A DNA stretch of 64,000 nucleotides from Rhizobium sp. SSA_523 (GTDB lineage: Bacteria; Pseudomonadota; Alphaproteobacteria; Rhizobiales; Rhizobiaceae). The stretch covers positions 1,054,001 through 1,118,000 of the forward strand of contig NZ_CP129382.1 of assembly GCF_030435705.1 (NCBI RefSeq), written 5' to 3'. This document shows positions 45,098-55,710 of the stretch, in pieces (the stretch's first letter is position 1; every line of letters begins with the position of its first letter). The position numbers and the translations under genes are program-made. The notes below the pieces were generated by a model that saw only the letters and a program-made list of their open reading frames with translations, searched no databases and was not told where the DNA came from.

Positions 45098-46345
45098 GTG
45101 ACGACCGTAACCAATGTGGCGCCTTCCCGCCTTCAAGGCATGGGCAAGGCGGAATTTATCGGCATGATGGCCATGTTGATGGCGCTCAACGCGCTTGCCA
45201 TCGACATCATGCTGCCGGCTCTGCAGGAGATCGGCGCCGCGCTCGATGTTAGCGATGTCAATGATCGCCAATTCATCGTGTCATCCTATCTCTTCGGCTT
45301 CGGCTTTGCCCAACTCATCTACGGCCCGATTTCCGACCGCTTTGGGCGGCGCAAGCCGATGATCTTCGGCCTGACGCTGTATATCATCTGCGCTCTGGCC
45401 ATCGTGGCCGTGCCGTCCTTTTCCGGCCTGCTGCTTCTGCGCTTCATCCAGGGCGCCGGCGCTGCCTCCACCCGCGTGATCACCGTTTCCATCGTCCGCG
45501 ACGTCTATGGCGGGCGGGCCATGGCGGAAGTCATGTCGCTGATCATGATGGTCTTCATGATCGTTCCGATCATTGCGCCGGGCACGGGCCAGTTGATCAT
45601 GCTGGGCGGCGACTGGCACCTGATCTTCCTGTTCATTGCGGTCATGGCGGTCGCCATTCTGGTGTGGATGACCATGCGCCTGCCGGAAACCATGGCGCCG
45701 GAAGACATGCGGCCCTTGACCCTGCGCTCGGTCATCGGCGGCTTTCGCATCGTCCTCACCAACCGCATCGCGCTCTGTTACACCATTTCTGCCACCTTCA
45801 TCTTCGGCGCCCTGTTCGGCTTCATCAATTCGGCGCAGCAGATCTATGTCGGCATTTATGGGCTGGGCGCCTGGTTCCCGCTGGCCTTTGCCGCTGTGGC
45901 CGCTTTCATGTCGCTGTCCTCCTTCCTGAATGCGAGGCTTGTCGGACGCTTTGGCATGCGGCGCCTGTCGCATGCCTCGCTTCTGTCCTTCATCGCCATC
46001 ACGGTCACCTGGCTGGCCGTTCAGGTTTTCGCCTGGCAGCCTATGCCCTTCCTGCTCTTCCTGAGCTTCTTCGGCCTTGCAATGTTCATGTTCGGCTGGA
46101 TCGGCGCCAATTTCAACTCGCTCGCCATGGAGCCGCTTGGCCATGTCGCCGGCACGGCGTCGGCAGTTCTGGGCTTCATGAGCACGGTCGGCGGGGCGGC
46201 GATCGGCGCCCTGATCGGCCAGGCTTTCAATGGAACCGCATTGCCAATGGTGGCGGGCTTCTGCGCGGTCTCCTTCATCGGCCTGTTCTTCGTGCTGCTC
46301 GCAGAGCGCGGCAAGCTGTTCCAGCCGCAAAATCCACGGGTCTGA
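45098..46345 (+). CDS. Bcr/CflA-type MFS exporter
   Basis: A 415-residue major facilitator with 12 predicted membrane helices. The motif between helices 2 and 3 is GPISDRFGRRKPMIFG. The MFS DHA1 (Bcr/CflA) pattern is seen in LNALAIDIMLPALQEIG at the start, where the acidic residue lies in helix 1. It probably exports drugs or metabolites by proton antiport. The start is a GTG at 45098 with AGGAT eight bases upstream. It converges on the IMPase-family gene. Confidence 0.9.
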   Translation: MTTVTNVAPSRLQGMGKAEFIGMMAMLMALNALAIDIMLPALQEIGAALDVSDVNDRQFIVSSYLFGFGFAQLIYGPISDRFGRRKPMIFGLTLYIICALAIVAVPSFSGLLLLRFIQGAGAASTRVITVSIVRDVYGGRAMAEVMSLIMMVFMIVPIIAPGTGQLIMLGGDWHLIFLFIAVMAVAILVWMTMRLPETMAPEDMRPLTLRSVIGGFRIVLTNRIALCYTISATFIFGALFGFINSAQQIYVGIYGLGAWFPLAFAAVAAFMSLSSFLNARLVGRFGMRRLSHASLLSFIAITVTWLAVQVFAWQPMPFLLFLSFFGLAMFMFGWIGANFNSLAMEPLGHVAGTASAVLGFMSTVGGAAIGALIGQAFNGTALPMVAGFCAVSFIGLFFVLLAERGKLFQPQNPRV

Positions 46346-46433
46346 ACGGGACAACGAAGGCGCGGGGCAGCGGAACCAGACAAGGACCGGCGGTTCGACA
46401 CGACCCGCCGGCTCTGCGCGAGGAAAACGATCG

Positions 46434-46457
46434 GCCGATCAGCCGATCAGCCGATCA
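46434..46457. repeat. Three exact copies of GCCGATCA at the 3' end of the phosphatase gene
   Basis: Units occupy 46434-46441, 46442-46449 and 46450-46457. The minus-strand stop codon (46449-46447) lies inside the middle unit. The eight-base period is not a multiple of three. Confidence 0.95.
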
Positions 46458-47262
46458 GAGCGTCGCGCAGGCTGTGCCAGCTATCGGCATCGGTGGCCAC
46501 CAGCAGGCCGCCATCCAGATCCGTCGGTCGATAGGGGCTCGCGTCGAAATGGCGCACATAACCGCCTGCCTCCTGCGCGATGAGCGTCCCGGCCAGGTGG
46601 TCCCAGGGCATCAGCTTGTTGTAGAGCACGAAATCCACATGCCCGCCGGCAAAGGTGCGATATTCCTGCGCCGAGCAGCGATAGGAAGCGAACATGCGCA
46701 CCTTGGCGAGATTGGCCAGGATCTTCTCGCGCTCCTCACCGAAGAAATAGCCGGCCGAGGCCATGCCGATCATCGCGGGAACGGGTTTCGCGGCGGCGAC
46801 GGACAGTTTCAACGCATCGCCATCCGGCCGCCGCAGGAATGCCCCGCCGCCCTTTTCAGCCATGACCCAATCATCGCCCATCGGATCATAGATGATGCCC
46901 GCAATGGTTTCCTGACGATAGACGATCGAGGCCATGACGCCGAAGGCGGGAATGCCTGACGCGAAGTTGAAGGTTCCGTCGACCGGATCGACGACCACGG
47001 CCAATTCGGCGTCGGCAAGCTTCGACAGGAGCTGCGGATCGGCTGCCACCGATTCCTCGCCAATGAACAGAGCCTCCGGCGCAAGAGCCTCGACCCCTGC
47101 CCTGATCACGCGCTCCGCATGAATATCGGCCTCGGTCACCAGATCGGTGGCCTCGCTCTTGGCACGGACATCCTCATGGTTCAGGCGGCGAAAGCGCGGC
47201 AGAATTTCCGCTTTGGCGGCATGACGCAGCACGTCCGCCAAGGCGATCACATCAATGGACAT
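46447..47262 (-). CDS. Inositol monophosphatase-family phosphatase
   Basis: A 271-residue lithium-sensitive-type phosphatase. Metal ligands are in FIGEESVAAD, VVDPVDGTFNFASG and MPWDHLAGTLIAQEAGG. The substrate may be inositol phosphate, histidinol phosphate or a 3',5'-bisphosphate nucleotide; the sequence does not decide. The ATG at 47262 lies eight bases after the ttcA stop, so the two are co-transcribed. The chain ends L-I-G within an eight-base triple repeat, so slippage would alter the last residues. Confidence 0.87.
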   Translation of the reverse strand: MSIDVIALADVLRHAAKAEILPRFRRLNHEDVRAKSEATDLVTEADIHAERVIRAGVEALAPEALFIGEESVAADPQLLSKLADAELAVVVDPVDGTFNFASGIPAFGVMASIVYRQETIAGIIYDPMGDDWVMAEKGGGAFLRRPDGDALKLSVAAAKPVPAMIGMASAGYFFGEEREKILANLAKVRMFASYRCSAQEYRTFAGGHVDFVLYNKLMPWDHLAGTLIAQEAGGYVRHFDASPYRPTDLDGGLLVATDADSWHSLRDALIG

Positions 47263-47270
47263 GGGAAACC

Positions 47271-48287
47271 TCAACTGGTCTGGGAGGGGGTGAGGGAGGC
47301 GAAATCGAAGAGATTGGGATCGAGGAGATGCGACGGATTGACATGCGACAAGGCCCGCAGCATGCGGTCCTTGCGGCCGGGCATCTGCATTTCCATCGCC
47401 GTCAGCATCTGCTTCATGGCATTGCGCTGCAAGCCGTCCTGTGACCCGCACAGGTCGCAGGGAATGATGGGAAATTGCATGGCTGCGGCAAATTTTGCGA
47501 GATCCTCCTCGGCGCAATAGGCGAGCGGCCGAAGAACCAGAAGATCCCCCTCGTCATTCAGCAGTTTCGCCGGCATGCCGGCCAGTCGGCCGCCGTGGAA
47601 GAGGTTCATGAAGAAGGTTTCGAGAATGTCGTCCCGGTGATGGCCAAGGACCAGCGCTTCGCATCCTTCCTCGCGGGCGACGCGATAGAGATTGCCGCGC
47701 CGGAGCCGGGAACAGAGCGAGCAATAGGTGGCGCCTTCCGGCACTTTTGCCTTCACCACGGAATAGGTGTCGCGATATTCGATGCGATGGGCAATGCCGA
47801 GGCCGGACAGGTAATCCGGCAGGATATGTTTAGGGAAATTGGGCTGTCCCTGATCCAGATTGCAGGCGACGAGCTCCACCGGCAACAGGCCGCGCCACTG
47901 CAGATCCATCAAGAGCGCCAGCAGCGAATAGGAATCCTTGCCGCCGGACAGGCCGATCAGCCAGCGGCGCTGATCCTTCAGCATGGCGAAATCATCTATG
48001 GCCTGGCGGACCTGCCGCAGGAGCCGCTTGCGCAGCTTGTTGAAGGCGGTGGTTTGTGGCGCATGACGAAAAAGGCCGTGCAGGAAACCGTCATCCTCCG
48101 GCAGGTCCCCCGCCAGATCGCCTCCCAGATCGCCCACCAGATCGCCCACCAGATCGCTCCTGAGAGCGCCTGATGCGTCGCCCGACAGGCTCACGGGCGG
48201 GCTTTCCGGCAGAGGGTCTGGCCGGTTTTCCGGCAGGCTTTCCAACAGCCGCTCCGCCATCTCCTGTTTTGCGACCGCCAGCGTCAC
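47271..48287 (-). CDS. ttcA: tRNA 2-thiocytidine synthase TtcA, with an added repeat-bearing amino terminus
   Basis: A protein of about 338 residues that thiolates cytidine-32 of tRNAs. The PP-loop is [11 protein letters not shown]. The cluster-binding cysteines are in [11 protein letters not shown] and in [10 protein letters not shown], giving the two CxxC pairs. Before the catalytic core lies about 70 residues of low-complexity, acidic sequence with D-L-x-G repeats encoded by 12-base units (48109-48168). This tail is longer than in typical TtcA. The start at 48287 is the most upstream ATG; an alternative methionine lies nine codons on. As an iron-sulfur enzyme it depends on the SUF products. 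Confidence 0.9.
   Translation of the reverse strand: MTLAVAKQEMAERLLESLPENRPDPLPESPPVSLSGDASGALRSDLVGDLVGDLGGDLAGDLPEDDGFLHGLFRHAPQTTAFNKLRKRLLRQVRQAIDDFAMLKDQRRWLIGLSGGKDSYSLLALLMDLQWRGLLPVELVACNLDQGQPNFPKHILPDYLSGLGIAHRIEYRDTYSVVKAKVPEGATYCSLCSRLRRGNLYRVAREEGCEALVLGHHRDDILETFFMNLFHGGRLAGMPAKLLNDEGDLLVLRPLAYCAEEDLAKFAAAMQFPIIPCDLCGSQDGLQRNAMKQMLTAMEMQMPGRKDRMLRALSHVNPSHLLDPNLFDFASLTPSQTS
48109..48168 (-). repeat. 12-base tandem repeat in the ttcA amino-terminal segment
   Basis: Four units with the core CCCACCAGATCG (48109-48156) and one diverged unit encode D-L-V/G/A-G repeats on the minus strand. Two units (48133-48156) are identical. Copy change keeps the frame. Confidence 0.9.
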
Positions 48288-48349
48288 AGCCTTCTCCTGT
48301 CATTCATGCGCGCCAGGACACCCTGTCCGCGCCAGCCCGTTTCGATGGC

Positions 48350-51010
48350 TCAACCGGCAATCGCCGCTGCGACCGCTTCGATGGCGTCATCGGCCTTGGT
48401 GCCGTCCGGCCCCCCGGCCTGCGCCATATCGGCGCGTCCGCCGCCGCCCTTGCCGCCGAGCGCGACAGAGGCCGCCCGCACGAGATCGACGGCGCTCAGC
48501 CGGTCGGTCAGGTCCGCAGTGACGCCGACGACGGCGCTCGCCTTGGAATCGGCACCCACGGCGATCAGCAGCACGACGCCGGAGCCGAGCCCGGTCTTGG
48601 CCTCGTCCACCAGCCCCTTCAGATCCTTGGCTTCGACGCCGGTCACGACCTTGCCGAGATATTTGACGCCAGCCACATCGCGCACCTCGGCCGCACTACC
48701 GCCCTGGGCGCCGCCCATGGCCAGCTTGCGACGCGCCTCGGTCAGCTCGCGCTCGAGCTTGCGGCGCTCATCCATCAGGGCCTCGACGCGCGGCAGAAGC
48801 TCACCCGGCTGAACCTTCAGCACGGAGGCCAGCGCCTTGACCCGCTCATCCTGTTCGGCGAGATAGGCGCGCGCGCCCTCCCCGGTGACCGCCTCGATGC
48901 GGCGCACGCCGGAGCCCACGGCGCTTTCGCCAAGCACCCGCACCAGGCCGATCTGCCCCGTCGCGGCCACATGCGTGCCGCCGCACAATTCAACCGAATA
49001 GGCCTTGCCCGCCTTGGCGCCTTCCAGCCCCGTCCCCATCGAGACGACGCGGACCTCATCGCCATACTTTTCTCCGAAGAGCGCCATGGCGCCCTCGGCA
49101 ATCGCATCATCCACGCTCATCAGCCGGGTGGTGACCGGGGCGTTTTGCAGGATGATGGCATTGGCCATGTCCTCGACCCGCTGCAACTCCTCGGCACTCA
49201 TCGGCTTGGGATGCGAAATATCGAACCGCAGGCGCTCCGGCGCCACAAGCGAGCCCTTCTGCGCCACATGCGTGCCAAGAACCTCGCGCAACGCCTCATG
49301 CAGGAGATGGGTGGCGGAATGATTGGCGCGCAGCTTGGAGCGGCGATGATGATCGACCGACAGCACCACGGCCTCGCCGGACTTCACCTCGCCCTCGGCC
49401 ACCACGGCCGAGTGGACGAACAGGCCCTCGCCCTTCTTCTGGGTGTCGGTGACCGTCAGCCTTGCCCTATCGGTGGTGATCTCACCGGTATCGCCCATCT
49501 GGCCACCCGATTCGCCGTAGAAGGGTGTCTGGTTGACCACGACCTGCACGACATCACCGGCCTTGGCGCCCTCGACGACGCCACCATCGCGGACGATAGC
49601 CTGAACCACGCCTTCGGCGCTCTCCGTGTCATAGCCGAGGAATTCCGACGCGCCGAATTTCTCTTTCAGCTCGAACCAGACATTTTCCGTGGCCTTTTCG
49701 CCGGATCCGGCCCAGTTGGCGCGGGCCTCGGCCTTCTGCCGCTGCATGGCATCGTTGAAGCCGGTCAGATCGACGCCGATCCCGCGGGCCCGCAGCGCGT
49801 CCTGGGTCAGGTCGAGCGGGAAGCCGTAGGTGTCATAGAGTTTGAAGGCCGTCTCTCCATCCAGCGACTGGCCCTTGGTGAGCGTCTCCGTCGCATCGGA
49901 AAGGAGCGACAGGCCGCGCGCAAGCGTGGCACGGAATTTTGTCTCTTCCAGCTTCAGCGTCTCGGAAATCAGCGCCTCGGCCCGACCAAGTTCAGGATAG
50001 GCGCGGCCCATCTCGCTGATCAGGACCGGCAGGAGCCGATACATCAGCGGTTCGCGGGCGCCGAGCAGCTGCATGTGGCGCATGGCCCGGCGCATGATCC
50101 GGCGCAGGACATAGCCGCGCCCTTCATTGGAGGGCAGCACGCCATCGGCGATCAGGAAGGCGGACGAGCGCAAGTGATCGGCAATCACCCGGAAGCTTGC
50201 CGCCTGGTCTCCCTCGGCCTTGCAGCGCAGGACGTCTTCGGTCGCGGAGATGAGCGAGCGGAAAAGATCGGTGTCGAAGACGCTCTGGACCCCCTGCAGG
50301 ATGCAGGCCATGCGCTCCAGACCCATGCCGGTATCGATCGACGGACGCGGCAAGGGTGTCCGCTCGCCCGGCGCCGTCTGATCGAACTGCATGAAGACGA
50401 GGTTCCAGAATTCGAGGAAGCGATCGCCATCCTCTTCCGCCGAACCGGGCGGGCCGCCCCAGACATTCTCGCCCTGATCGATGAAGATTTCCGAGCACGG
50501 TCCGCAGGGACCGGTATCGCCCATCTGCCAGAAATTATCCGAGGTGCCGATGCGGATGATCTTGTCGTCGGAGAGGCCGGCAATCTTCTTCCACAGCGTG
50601 GCGGCATCTTCGTCATCGGCATAGACCGTGACCAGGAGGCGCTCTTTCGGCAGATCGAAATCCCTGGTCACCAGGTTCCAGGCGAGTTCGATCGCCCTTT
50701 CCTTGAAGTAATCCCCGAAGGAGAAGTTGCCGAGCATTTCGAAGAAGGTCAGATGGCGCGCCGTATAGCCGACATTGTCCAGGTCGTTATGCTTGCCGCC
50801 GGCACGCACCACCTTCTGCGACGTGGAGGCCGTGCTGTAGGGTCGCGTCTCAAGGCCGGTGAAGACATTCTTGAACTGCACCATGCCGGCATTGGTGAAC
50901 ATCAGGGTCGGATCGTTGCGCGGCACGAGCGGGCTCGACGAGACAATCTCGTGACCGTTCTTCCGGAAGTAGTCGAGGAAGGTCGACCGGATTTCATTCA
51001 CGCCACTCAT
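48350..51010 (-). CDS. alaS: Alanyl-tRNA synthetase
   Basis: An 886-residue class II synthetase that charges tRNA-Ala and edits mischarged serine or glycine. The catalytic amino end is clear ([31 protein letters not shown]). The editing domain shows [12 protein letters not shown] and the metal ligand CGGTH. A carboxy-terminal C-Ala domain includes [16 protein letters not shown]. The start at 51010 gives [20 protein letters not shown]. It follows recA, a common rhizobial order, with a terminator between. Confidence 0.97.
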   Translation of the reverse strand: MSGVNEIRSTFLDYFRKNGHEIVSSSPLVPRNDPTLMFTNAGMVQFKNVFTGLETRPYSTASTSQKVVRAGGKHNDLDNVGYTARHLTFFEMLGNFSFGDYFKERAIELAWNLVTRDFDLPKERLLVTVYADDEDAATLWKKIAGLSDDKIIRIGTSDNFWQMGDTGPCGPCSEIFIDQGENVWGGPPGSAEEDGDRFLEFWNLVFMQFDQTAPGERTPLPRPSIDTGMGLERMACILQGVQSVFDTDLFRSLISATEDVLRCKAEGDQAASFRVIADHLRSSAFLIADGVLPSNEGRGYVLRRIMRRAMRHMQLLGAREPLMYRLLPVLISEMGRAYPELGRAEALISETLKLEETKFRATLARGLSLLSDATETLTKGQSLDGETAFKLYDTYGFPLDLTQDALRARGIGVDLTGFNDAMQRQKAEARANWAGSGEKATENVWFELKEKFGASEFLGYDTESAEGVVQAIVRDGGVVEGAKAGDVVQVVVNQTPFYGESGGQMGDTGEITTDRARLTVTDTQKKGEGLFVHSAVVAEGEVKSGEAVVLSVDHHRRSKLRANHSATHLLHEALREVLGTHVAQKGSLVAPERLRFDISHPKPMSAEELQRVEDMANAIILQNAPVTTRLMSVDDAIAEGAMALFGEKYGDEVRVVSMGTGLEGAKAGKAYSVELCGGTHVAATGQIGLVRVLGESAVGSGVRRIEAVTGEGARAYLAEQDERVKALASVLKVQPGELLPRVEALMDERRKLERELTEARRKLAMGGAQGGSAAEVRDVAGVKYLGKVVTGVEAKDLKGLVDEAKTGLGSGVVLLIAVGADSKASAVVGVTADLTDRLSAVDLVRAASVALGGKGGGGRADMAQAGGPDGTKADDAIEAVAAAIAG

Positions 51011-51099
51011 GCAACAGCCCTTATACCCCCGCCTGCGGCGGTCTCTCTTTTAAAACCACTGGCTTTTAGCCTTTGAGCCCCACCCTGTCCAGCAGAACG

Positions 51100-51137
51100 A
51101 AAAACCGGCCGCGCATCCTCAAATGATACGCGGCCGG
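51100..51137 (-). terminator. Intrinsic terminator of recA
   Basis: On the minus strand CCGGCCGCG and CGCGGCCGG form a nine-base-pair stem followed by TTTTT (51104-51100). It lies 30 bases after the recA stop. Confidence 0.9.
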
Positions 51138-51167
51138 CCACAGCTCTATTCGAATTTTTCGACAGGA

Positions 51168-52262
51168 TCAGGCTTCGCCGTCACCATCGCCGTCGGCGTC
51201 ATTGGGATCCGGACCGCCATTCTGCAGGAAGCGGTCGGCAATCAGTCCGGCATTCTGGCGCAAGGCCGTCTCGATCTCGCGCGCCATCTCCGGATTGTCG
51301 CGCAGGAAGGTCTTGGCATTCTCGCGACCCTGGCCGAGACGCTGGCTGTTATAGCTGAACCAGGCGCCCGACTTCTCCACGATACCGGCCTTGACGCCGA
51401 GATCGATCAGTTCGCCGGTCTTGGACACGCCTTCGCCATACATGATGTCGAATTCCACCTGCTTGAAGGGCGGTGCCATCTTGTTCTTGACGACCTTGAC
51501 GCGGGTCTGGTTGCCGACAACCTCCTCGCGCTCCTTCACCGAACCGATGCGGCGAATGTCGAGACGAACCGAGGCATAGAATTTCAGCGCATTGCCGCCG
51601 GTCGTCGTTTCGGGCGAACCGAACATGACGCCGATCTTCATGCGGATCTGGTTGATGAAGATCACCATGCAATTGGAGCGGGAGATCGAAGCGGTCAGCT
51701 TGCGCAAGGCCTGGCTCATCAGACGCGCCTGCAGGCCGGGAAGGCTGTCGCCCATTTCGCCCTCGATTTCGGCGCGCGGCGTCAGAGCCGCAACCGAATC
51801 GACCACCAGAACGTCGACCGCGCCGGACCGCACCAGCGTATCCGTGATCTCCAGCGCCTGCTCGCCGGTATCCGGCTGCGAAATCAGGAGGTTCTGCAGA
51901 TCGACGCCGAGCTTGCGGGCATAGACCGGGTCCAGCGCATGTTCGGCATCGACGAAGGCGCAGATCCCGCCCTTCTTCTGGGCTTCCGCAATCGTCTGCA
52001 GCGCCAGGGTTGTCTTACCCGAGCTTTCGGGACCGTAGATTTCGACGATACGTCCCTTGGGCAGGCCGCCAATGCCGAGCGCGATGTCGAGGCTAAGGGA
52101 GCCTGTGGACACGGTTTCGATTTCAACCACGCTTTCATTCGCGCCGAGCTTCATGATCGAGCCCTTGCCGAAAGAGCGTTCAATCTGCGAAAGGGCCGCC
52201 TCCAGCGCCTTGCTTTTATCCACCGTCTTGTCCTCTACGAGCCGCAATGAATTCTGTGCCAT
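51168..52262 (-). CDS. recA: Recombinase RecA
   Basis: A 364-residue recombinase that polymerises on single-stranded DNA, drives strand exchange and stimulates LexA self-cleavage. Walker A is GPESSGKTT, Walker B is [10 protein letters not shown], and the DNA-binding loop L2 region has [20 protein letters not shown]. The carboxy tail is acidic ([13 protein letters not shown]), as in most RecAs. The ATG at 52262 gives [20 protein letters not shown]; an upstream open frame is not family-like. A LexA-type box lies between its promoter elements. Confidence 0.98.
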   Translation of the reverse strand: MAQNSLRLVEDKTVDKSKALEAALSQIERSFGKGSIMKLGANESVVEIETVSTGSLSLDIALGIGGLPKGRIVEIYGPESSGKTTLALQTIAEAQKKGGICAFVDAEHALDPVYARKLGVDLQNLLISQPDTGEQALEITDTLVRSGAVDVLVVDSVAALTPRAEIEGEMGDSLPGLQARLMSQALRKLTASISRSNCMVIFINQIRMKIGVMFGSPETTTGGNALKFYASVRLDIRRIGSVKEREEVVGNQTRVKVVKNKMAPPFKQVEFDIMYGEGVSKTGELIDLGVKAGIVEKSGAWFSYNSQRLGQGRENAKTFLRDNPEMAREIETALRQNAGLIADRFLQNGGPDPNDADGDGDGEA

Positions 52263-52317
52263 CCGTTCCACCTTTAGGTTATTGCAGCCCGTCGGGCAAC
52301 AAACATTGGATGTGCTT

Positions 52318-52346
52318 TTTGTACTCTTTTTGTTCTGGTTTGGCAA
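52318..52346 (-). promoter_or_regulatory. recA promoter with an SOS (LexA) box
   Basis: On the minus strand TTGCCA (52346-52341) and TACAAA (52323-52318) are 17 bases apart. Between them GAAC-N7-GTAC occupies 52335-52321, one mismatch from the alphaproteobacterial LexA site GAAC-N7-GAAC. LexA would block this promoter until DNA damage. Confidence 0.7.
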
Positions 52347-52547
52347 GCCATTGCTAAGCGTTTGATATCGAAGTCGATTTCGAACGATGTTCCGCTTTCG
52401 TCCCGGCGCTGCCGCACATGTGCGGCGCGGCCTGATTCGCCGATTGGCGCCGTCTCGCCATCCACAGCTTTATGAGGCCCATCGCGGCTGTTCGGTCCCC
52501 GCGAGGATCACCGGCATGCCGTATCCGCAAGCACGAAGGGACTTGCG

Positions 52548-55160
52548 TCAATCCTTGCGGTCGAGCATTTCGCGCACGGCCACCGCCAGCTGCTTCAGCG
52601 AGAAGGGCTTGGGAAGGAAGCCGAACTTGGCATCGGCCGGCAGATTGCGGGCAAAGGCGTCTTCCGCATAGCCGGAGACGAAGATGAACTTCAGGTCCGG
52701 ATAGGTCTTGCGCAATTCCCTGAGCAGGCTCGGCCCGTCCATTTCCGGCATCACGACGTCCGAGACGACGATATCCACCTTGCCGTCCAGCTCTTCCATG
52801 ATGTCGAGCGCTTCAGTCCCCGATCCTGCCTCATGCACCGTGTAGCCGCGGGTTTCCAGCATGCGCTTGCCGCCCCGCCGCACCGCCTCTTCATCCTCCA
52901 CCAGCAGAACCACGGCCGAATTGCCGGTCAGGTCCATATCCGCCGCCTGGCTGTCCGCCACCGGCGCCGGAGCGGCCTGAACCGTCACATTCGCACCATC
53001 GCCCTCTGCCTGATCCGCGGCCGGCTTTACCTCCGGCACATGGCGCGGCAGGAAGACGCGGAAGGTCGTGCCCTTGCCGACCTCCGATTCGGGATAGATG
53101 TAGCCGCCGGACTGTTTGACGATGCCATAGACCATCGAGAGGCCGAGCCCTGTCCCCTTGCCGACTTCCTTGGTGGTGAAGAAGGGCTCGAAGATCTTGT
53201 CCATGATATCGGGCGGGATGCCTGTTCCGCTGTCGGCCACTTCGACCAGCACGAAATCTTCCGCCGGCAGGCGGGCAATGGCAAAATTCTGCACTTCCTC
53301 CGCCGGCACATTGCGTGTCCGGATGCGGATCTGGCCACCCTGCGGCATGGCATCGCGGGCGTTCACGCACAGATTGATCAGCACCTGCTCGAATTGCGAG
53401 AGATCCGTGCGCACCGGCCAGAGATCGCGGCCATAATCCACGTCCAGCTTGACATTGGTGCCGGAGATCAGGCGATCCACCAGCATGCGCAGGTCGCCCA
53501 CGACATCGGTGAGGTTCAGCACGGCGGGCCGCATCGTCTGCTTGCGCGAAAAGGCCAGAAGCTGGCGCACGAGCACCGCCGCGCGATTGGCATTGCGCTT
53601 GATTTCCATCAGATCGGCGAAGCTCGCATCCGAAGGACGCGCCTGCAGCAGCAGATGATCCGAGGAGAGAAGAATGGCCGTCAGCACATTGTTGAAATCA
53701 TGCGCGATGCCGCCGGCGAGCGTGCCCACCGCGTTCATCTTCTGCGTCTGGGCCATCTGCGTCTCGAGCGCCTTCTGCTCTGTCGTCTCGACGGCATAGA
53801 CGATTGCAACTTCCTCGGGCGCCTCGTCGCTCTCGTCGATCACGGCATTGACGTAGAAGCGAACATGCCTCGCCTCATCCCCTGGATGGCGGCAATCGAT
53901 CGGCGCTATGTCGCCCTGCCGGTCCTTCGCCGCCGAAAGCGCCCGCTCCAGTTCGGCAAGCGCGCTGTCATGCACGATGGCGTCGAGATTGGTGCCCGCC
54001 TCCACGTCATCGCGGGAGACGACGCCGGCAAACAGCCGCAGGAACGGCGCGTTGATCCGCAGGATGCGACCGTCGCGGCCGACCGAGGCGATCGCCATCG
54101 GCGTATTGTTGAAGAAGCGCGTAAACCGCATGGCGGAGGCCGATTGATCGGCGCCCTCGCCGCGCGGCCGCTCCAGCACGATGGTGCGGCTTTCCCCGGG
54201 TGCCCCGTCCCGCATAGACGAGACGCTGTGAACGAGCCGGACGGGCAGGCTCTGGCCATTGCTGCGGCGCAGATCGAGATCCAGCGTCTCCGTGCGCGTC
54301 TGGCCCGGCCCCGCCTGCACGGACTGGATCAGCGCCATGCCTTCGCCCGCCACCATATCGGCAATCGACATGGAGCCGGCCACGAATTTCGTCAGGTCGA
54401 GGCCCAGCCATTCCGCCAGCGTGGCGTTCAGATAGAAGACTTCACCCTTCTTGCCGGCGGAAAAGAAGCCGGCCGGCGCATGATCGAGATAGTCGATGGC
54501 GTTCTGCAATTCGCGGAAGAAGCGTTCCTGGTCCTCGCGCTCGGAGGTGATGTCGGCGATCTGCCAGACGTCGAGCGACAGCTTCTTCTGCGGCGCCGTC
54601 AGCAGCCGCGCCTTCAGCCGGTACCAATGGGCGCCGGAACCGCTGGCGGAATTGCGTCCGAGCGGCTTCATGAGGCGGAATTCCTCATGGCTCTCACGGC
54701 CTTCGCGCAGCGCCGCCGTCAGCCGGTAAAGCGCTTCCGTCGCCTCGCGATTCTTGGACAGCAGCGCTTCCAGCGATTGCGCATTGGCAGCCTTGGTGGC
54801 CCCCGTGAGACGGCCATAGGCGGCGTTGGCATACAGGATGCGACCGCGCTGGTCGGTGATCAGGATGCCGTCGGGATGGCTTGCCAGGTAGGCGCTGGCG
54901 AATTCGTCCGAACGCGATTGCGGCATCACCTCCACTAGACCGATGATCGAGGAGACGATGAAGAAAATTCCGACCATGGCCAGCACGCCGAGCACGCCCA
55001 GCACGATCTCGTTGTCGAGCGCGTTTCGGAAAACGACGAAGGCGATCGACACGCCGATCAGGACAAGCGCCAGGAGCAGCAGGCGCAAGACTGTCCCGCC
55101 CCGCCTTCCGCGGTCCACCAGGGGGGCATCGTAGCTGCCGGCCGGCTGGGACTTCGTCAT
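52548..55160 (-). CDS. cckA: Hybrid histidine kinase CckA
   Basis: An 870-residue hybrid kinase. Two membrane helices lie near residues 25-47 and 55-76. PAS domains follow, then a HisKA domain with the phospho-histidine in [13 protein letters not shown] (about residue 487). The ATPase has the N-box [10 protein letters not shown] and G-boxes ([23 protein letters not shown]). A receiver domain has its phospho-aspartate in [14 protein letters not shown] (about residue 800). In alphaproteobacteria CckA phosphorylates ChpT, which feeds CtrA and CpdR. The ATG at 55160 has GAGG upstream. Confidence 0.95.
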   Translation of the reverse strand: MTKSQPAGSYDAPLVDRGRRGGTVLRLLLLALVLIGVSIAFVVFRNALDNEIVLGVLGVLAMVGIFFIVSSIIGLVEVMPQSRSDEFASAYLASHPDGILITDQRGRILYANAAYGRLTGATKAANAQSLEALLSKNREATEALYRLTAALREGRESHEEFRLMKPLGRNSASGSGAHWYRLKARLLTAPQKKLSLDVWQIADITSEREDQERFFRELQNAIDYLDHAPAGFFSAGKKGEVFYLNATLAEWLGLDLTKFVAGSMSIADMVAGEGMALIQSVQAGPGQTRTETLDLDLRRSNGQSLPVRLVHSVSSMRDGAPGESRTIVLERPRGEGADQSASAMRFTRFFNNTPMAIASVGRDGRILRINAPFLRLFAGVVSRDDVEAGTNLDAIVHDSALAELERALSAAKDRQGDIAPIDCRHPGDEARHVRFYVNAVIDESDEAPEEVAIVYAVETTEQKALETQMAQTQKMNAVGTLAGGIAHDFNNVLTAILLSSDHLLLQARPSDASFADLMEIKRNANRAAVLVRQLLAFSRKQTMRPAVLNLTDVVGDLRMLVDRLISGTNVKLDVDYGRDLWPVRTDLSQFEQVLINLCVNARDAMPQGGQIRIRTRNVPAEEVQNFAIARLPAEDFVLVEVADSGTGIPPDIMDKIFEPFFTTKEVGKGTGLGLSMVYGIVKQSGGYIYPESEVGKGTTFRVFLPRHVPEVKPAADQAEGDGANVTVQAAPAPVADSQAADMDLTGNSAVVLLVEDEEAVRRGGKRMLETRGYTVHEAGSGTEALDIMEELDGKVDIVVSDVVMPEMDGPSLLRELRKTYPDLKFIFVSGYAEDAFARNLPADAKFGFLPKPFSLKQLAVAVREMLDRKD

Positions 55161-55710
55161 CACACCTCGCATTTCGACCACTCGCAGAAGAGGGTCCTGG
55201 AATCGCTCCGCCTGTCTTCCTTAGCAACTTGCAGCGCCAGCAAAAAGCGCCGGAGCACAGAAACCCGTTGAAGACTGCACCTTCGCACTTGCTCGCGAAG
55301 CCGCGCCTTCCATATTCGCACGAAATGACAGCAGCCAGAGGCAATAGGCCTGTCTCTGATACTCCAAGCTGGCTTGCCGCAGCCTTGCGACTTGCCTAAC
55401 CTGCCGGCGCACCGGCAAAGAGCATTGTTCATCGGCGCTTGCGGCCTCCTGCTTCTCCCGCGCGCGCCCTCCATACGTCCCTCGCGGTTGGGGCATTGCC
55501 TCCGCAAGCCCGCCCCGCAGGGATTGTTGCCGGCGGCGGGGCACATATATTCGGCGCATTGCGCTGCACAAGGTTTGCGCATCGCGCCTTGTCATTGTCT
55601 GCGCGTCGCGCCTCGTCATTCCGGCGCAGCCCGCGCTTTTACACATCCGGCGCGCTTTGCGCTGCCAGTATCCGGCGCGAAAGCGCCATAGTCGAAGGAG
55701 CACGATCCGA
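55161..55710. other. 550-base divergent spacer between cckA and the FliO-like gene
   Basis: No convincing gene is seen. It holds the cckA promoter side (about 55161-55300) and the promoter for the FliO-like gene. The only structure noted is the 24-base direct repeat at 55577-55620. Short open frames here lack similarity and family-like starts. Confidence 0.65.
55577..55620. repeat. Two-copy 24-base direct repeat in the spacer
   Basis: GCGCATCGCGCCTTGTCATT (55577-55596) recurs as GCGCGTCGCGCCTCGTCATT (55601-55620), two mismatches in 20 bases, with a four-base gap. It lies about 90 bases before the FliO-like gene. Confidence 0.9.

Noticed and set aside
48173..51076. A 967-codon plus-strand frame opposite alaS
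   Set aside because: It is antisense to a clear alaS and has no recognisable domain.
52382..52392. GAACGATGTTC near recA as a second SOS box
   Set aside because: It is an inverted GAAC-N3-GTTC, not the alphaproteobacterial GAAC-N7-GAAC form, and lies outside the promoter.
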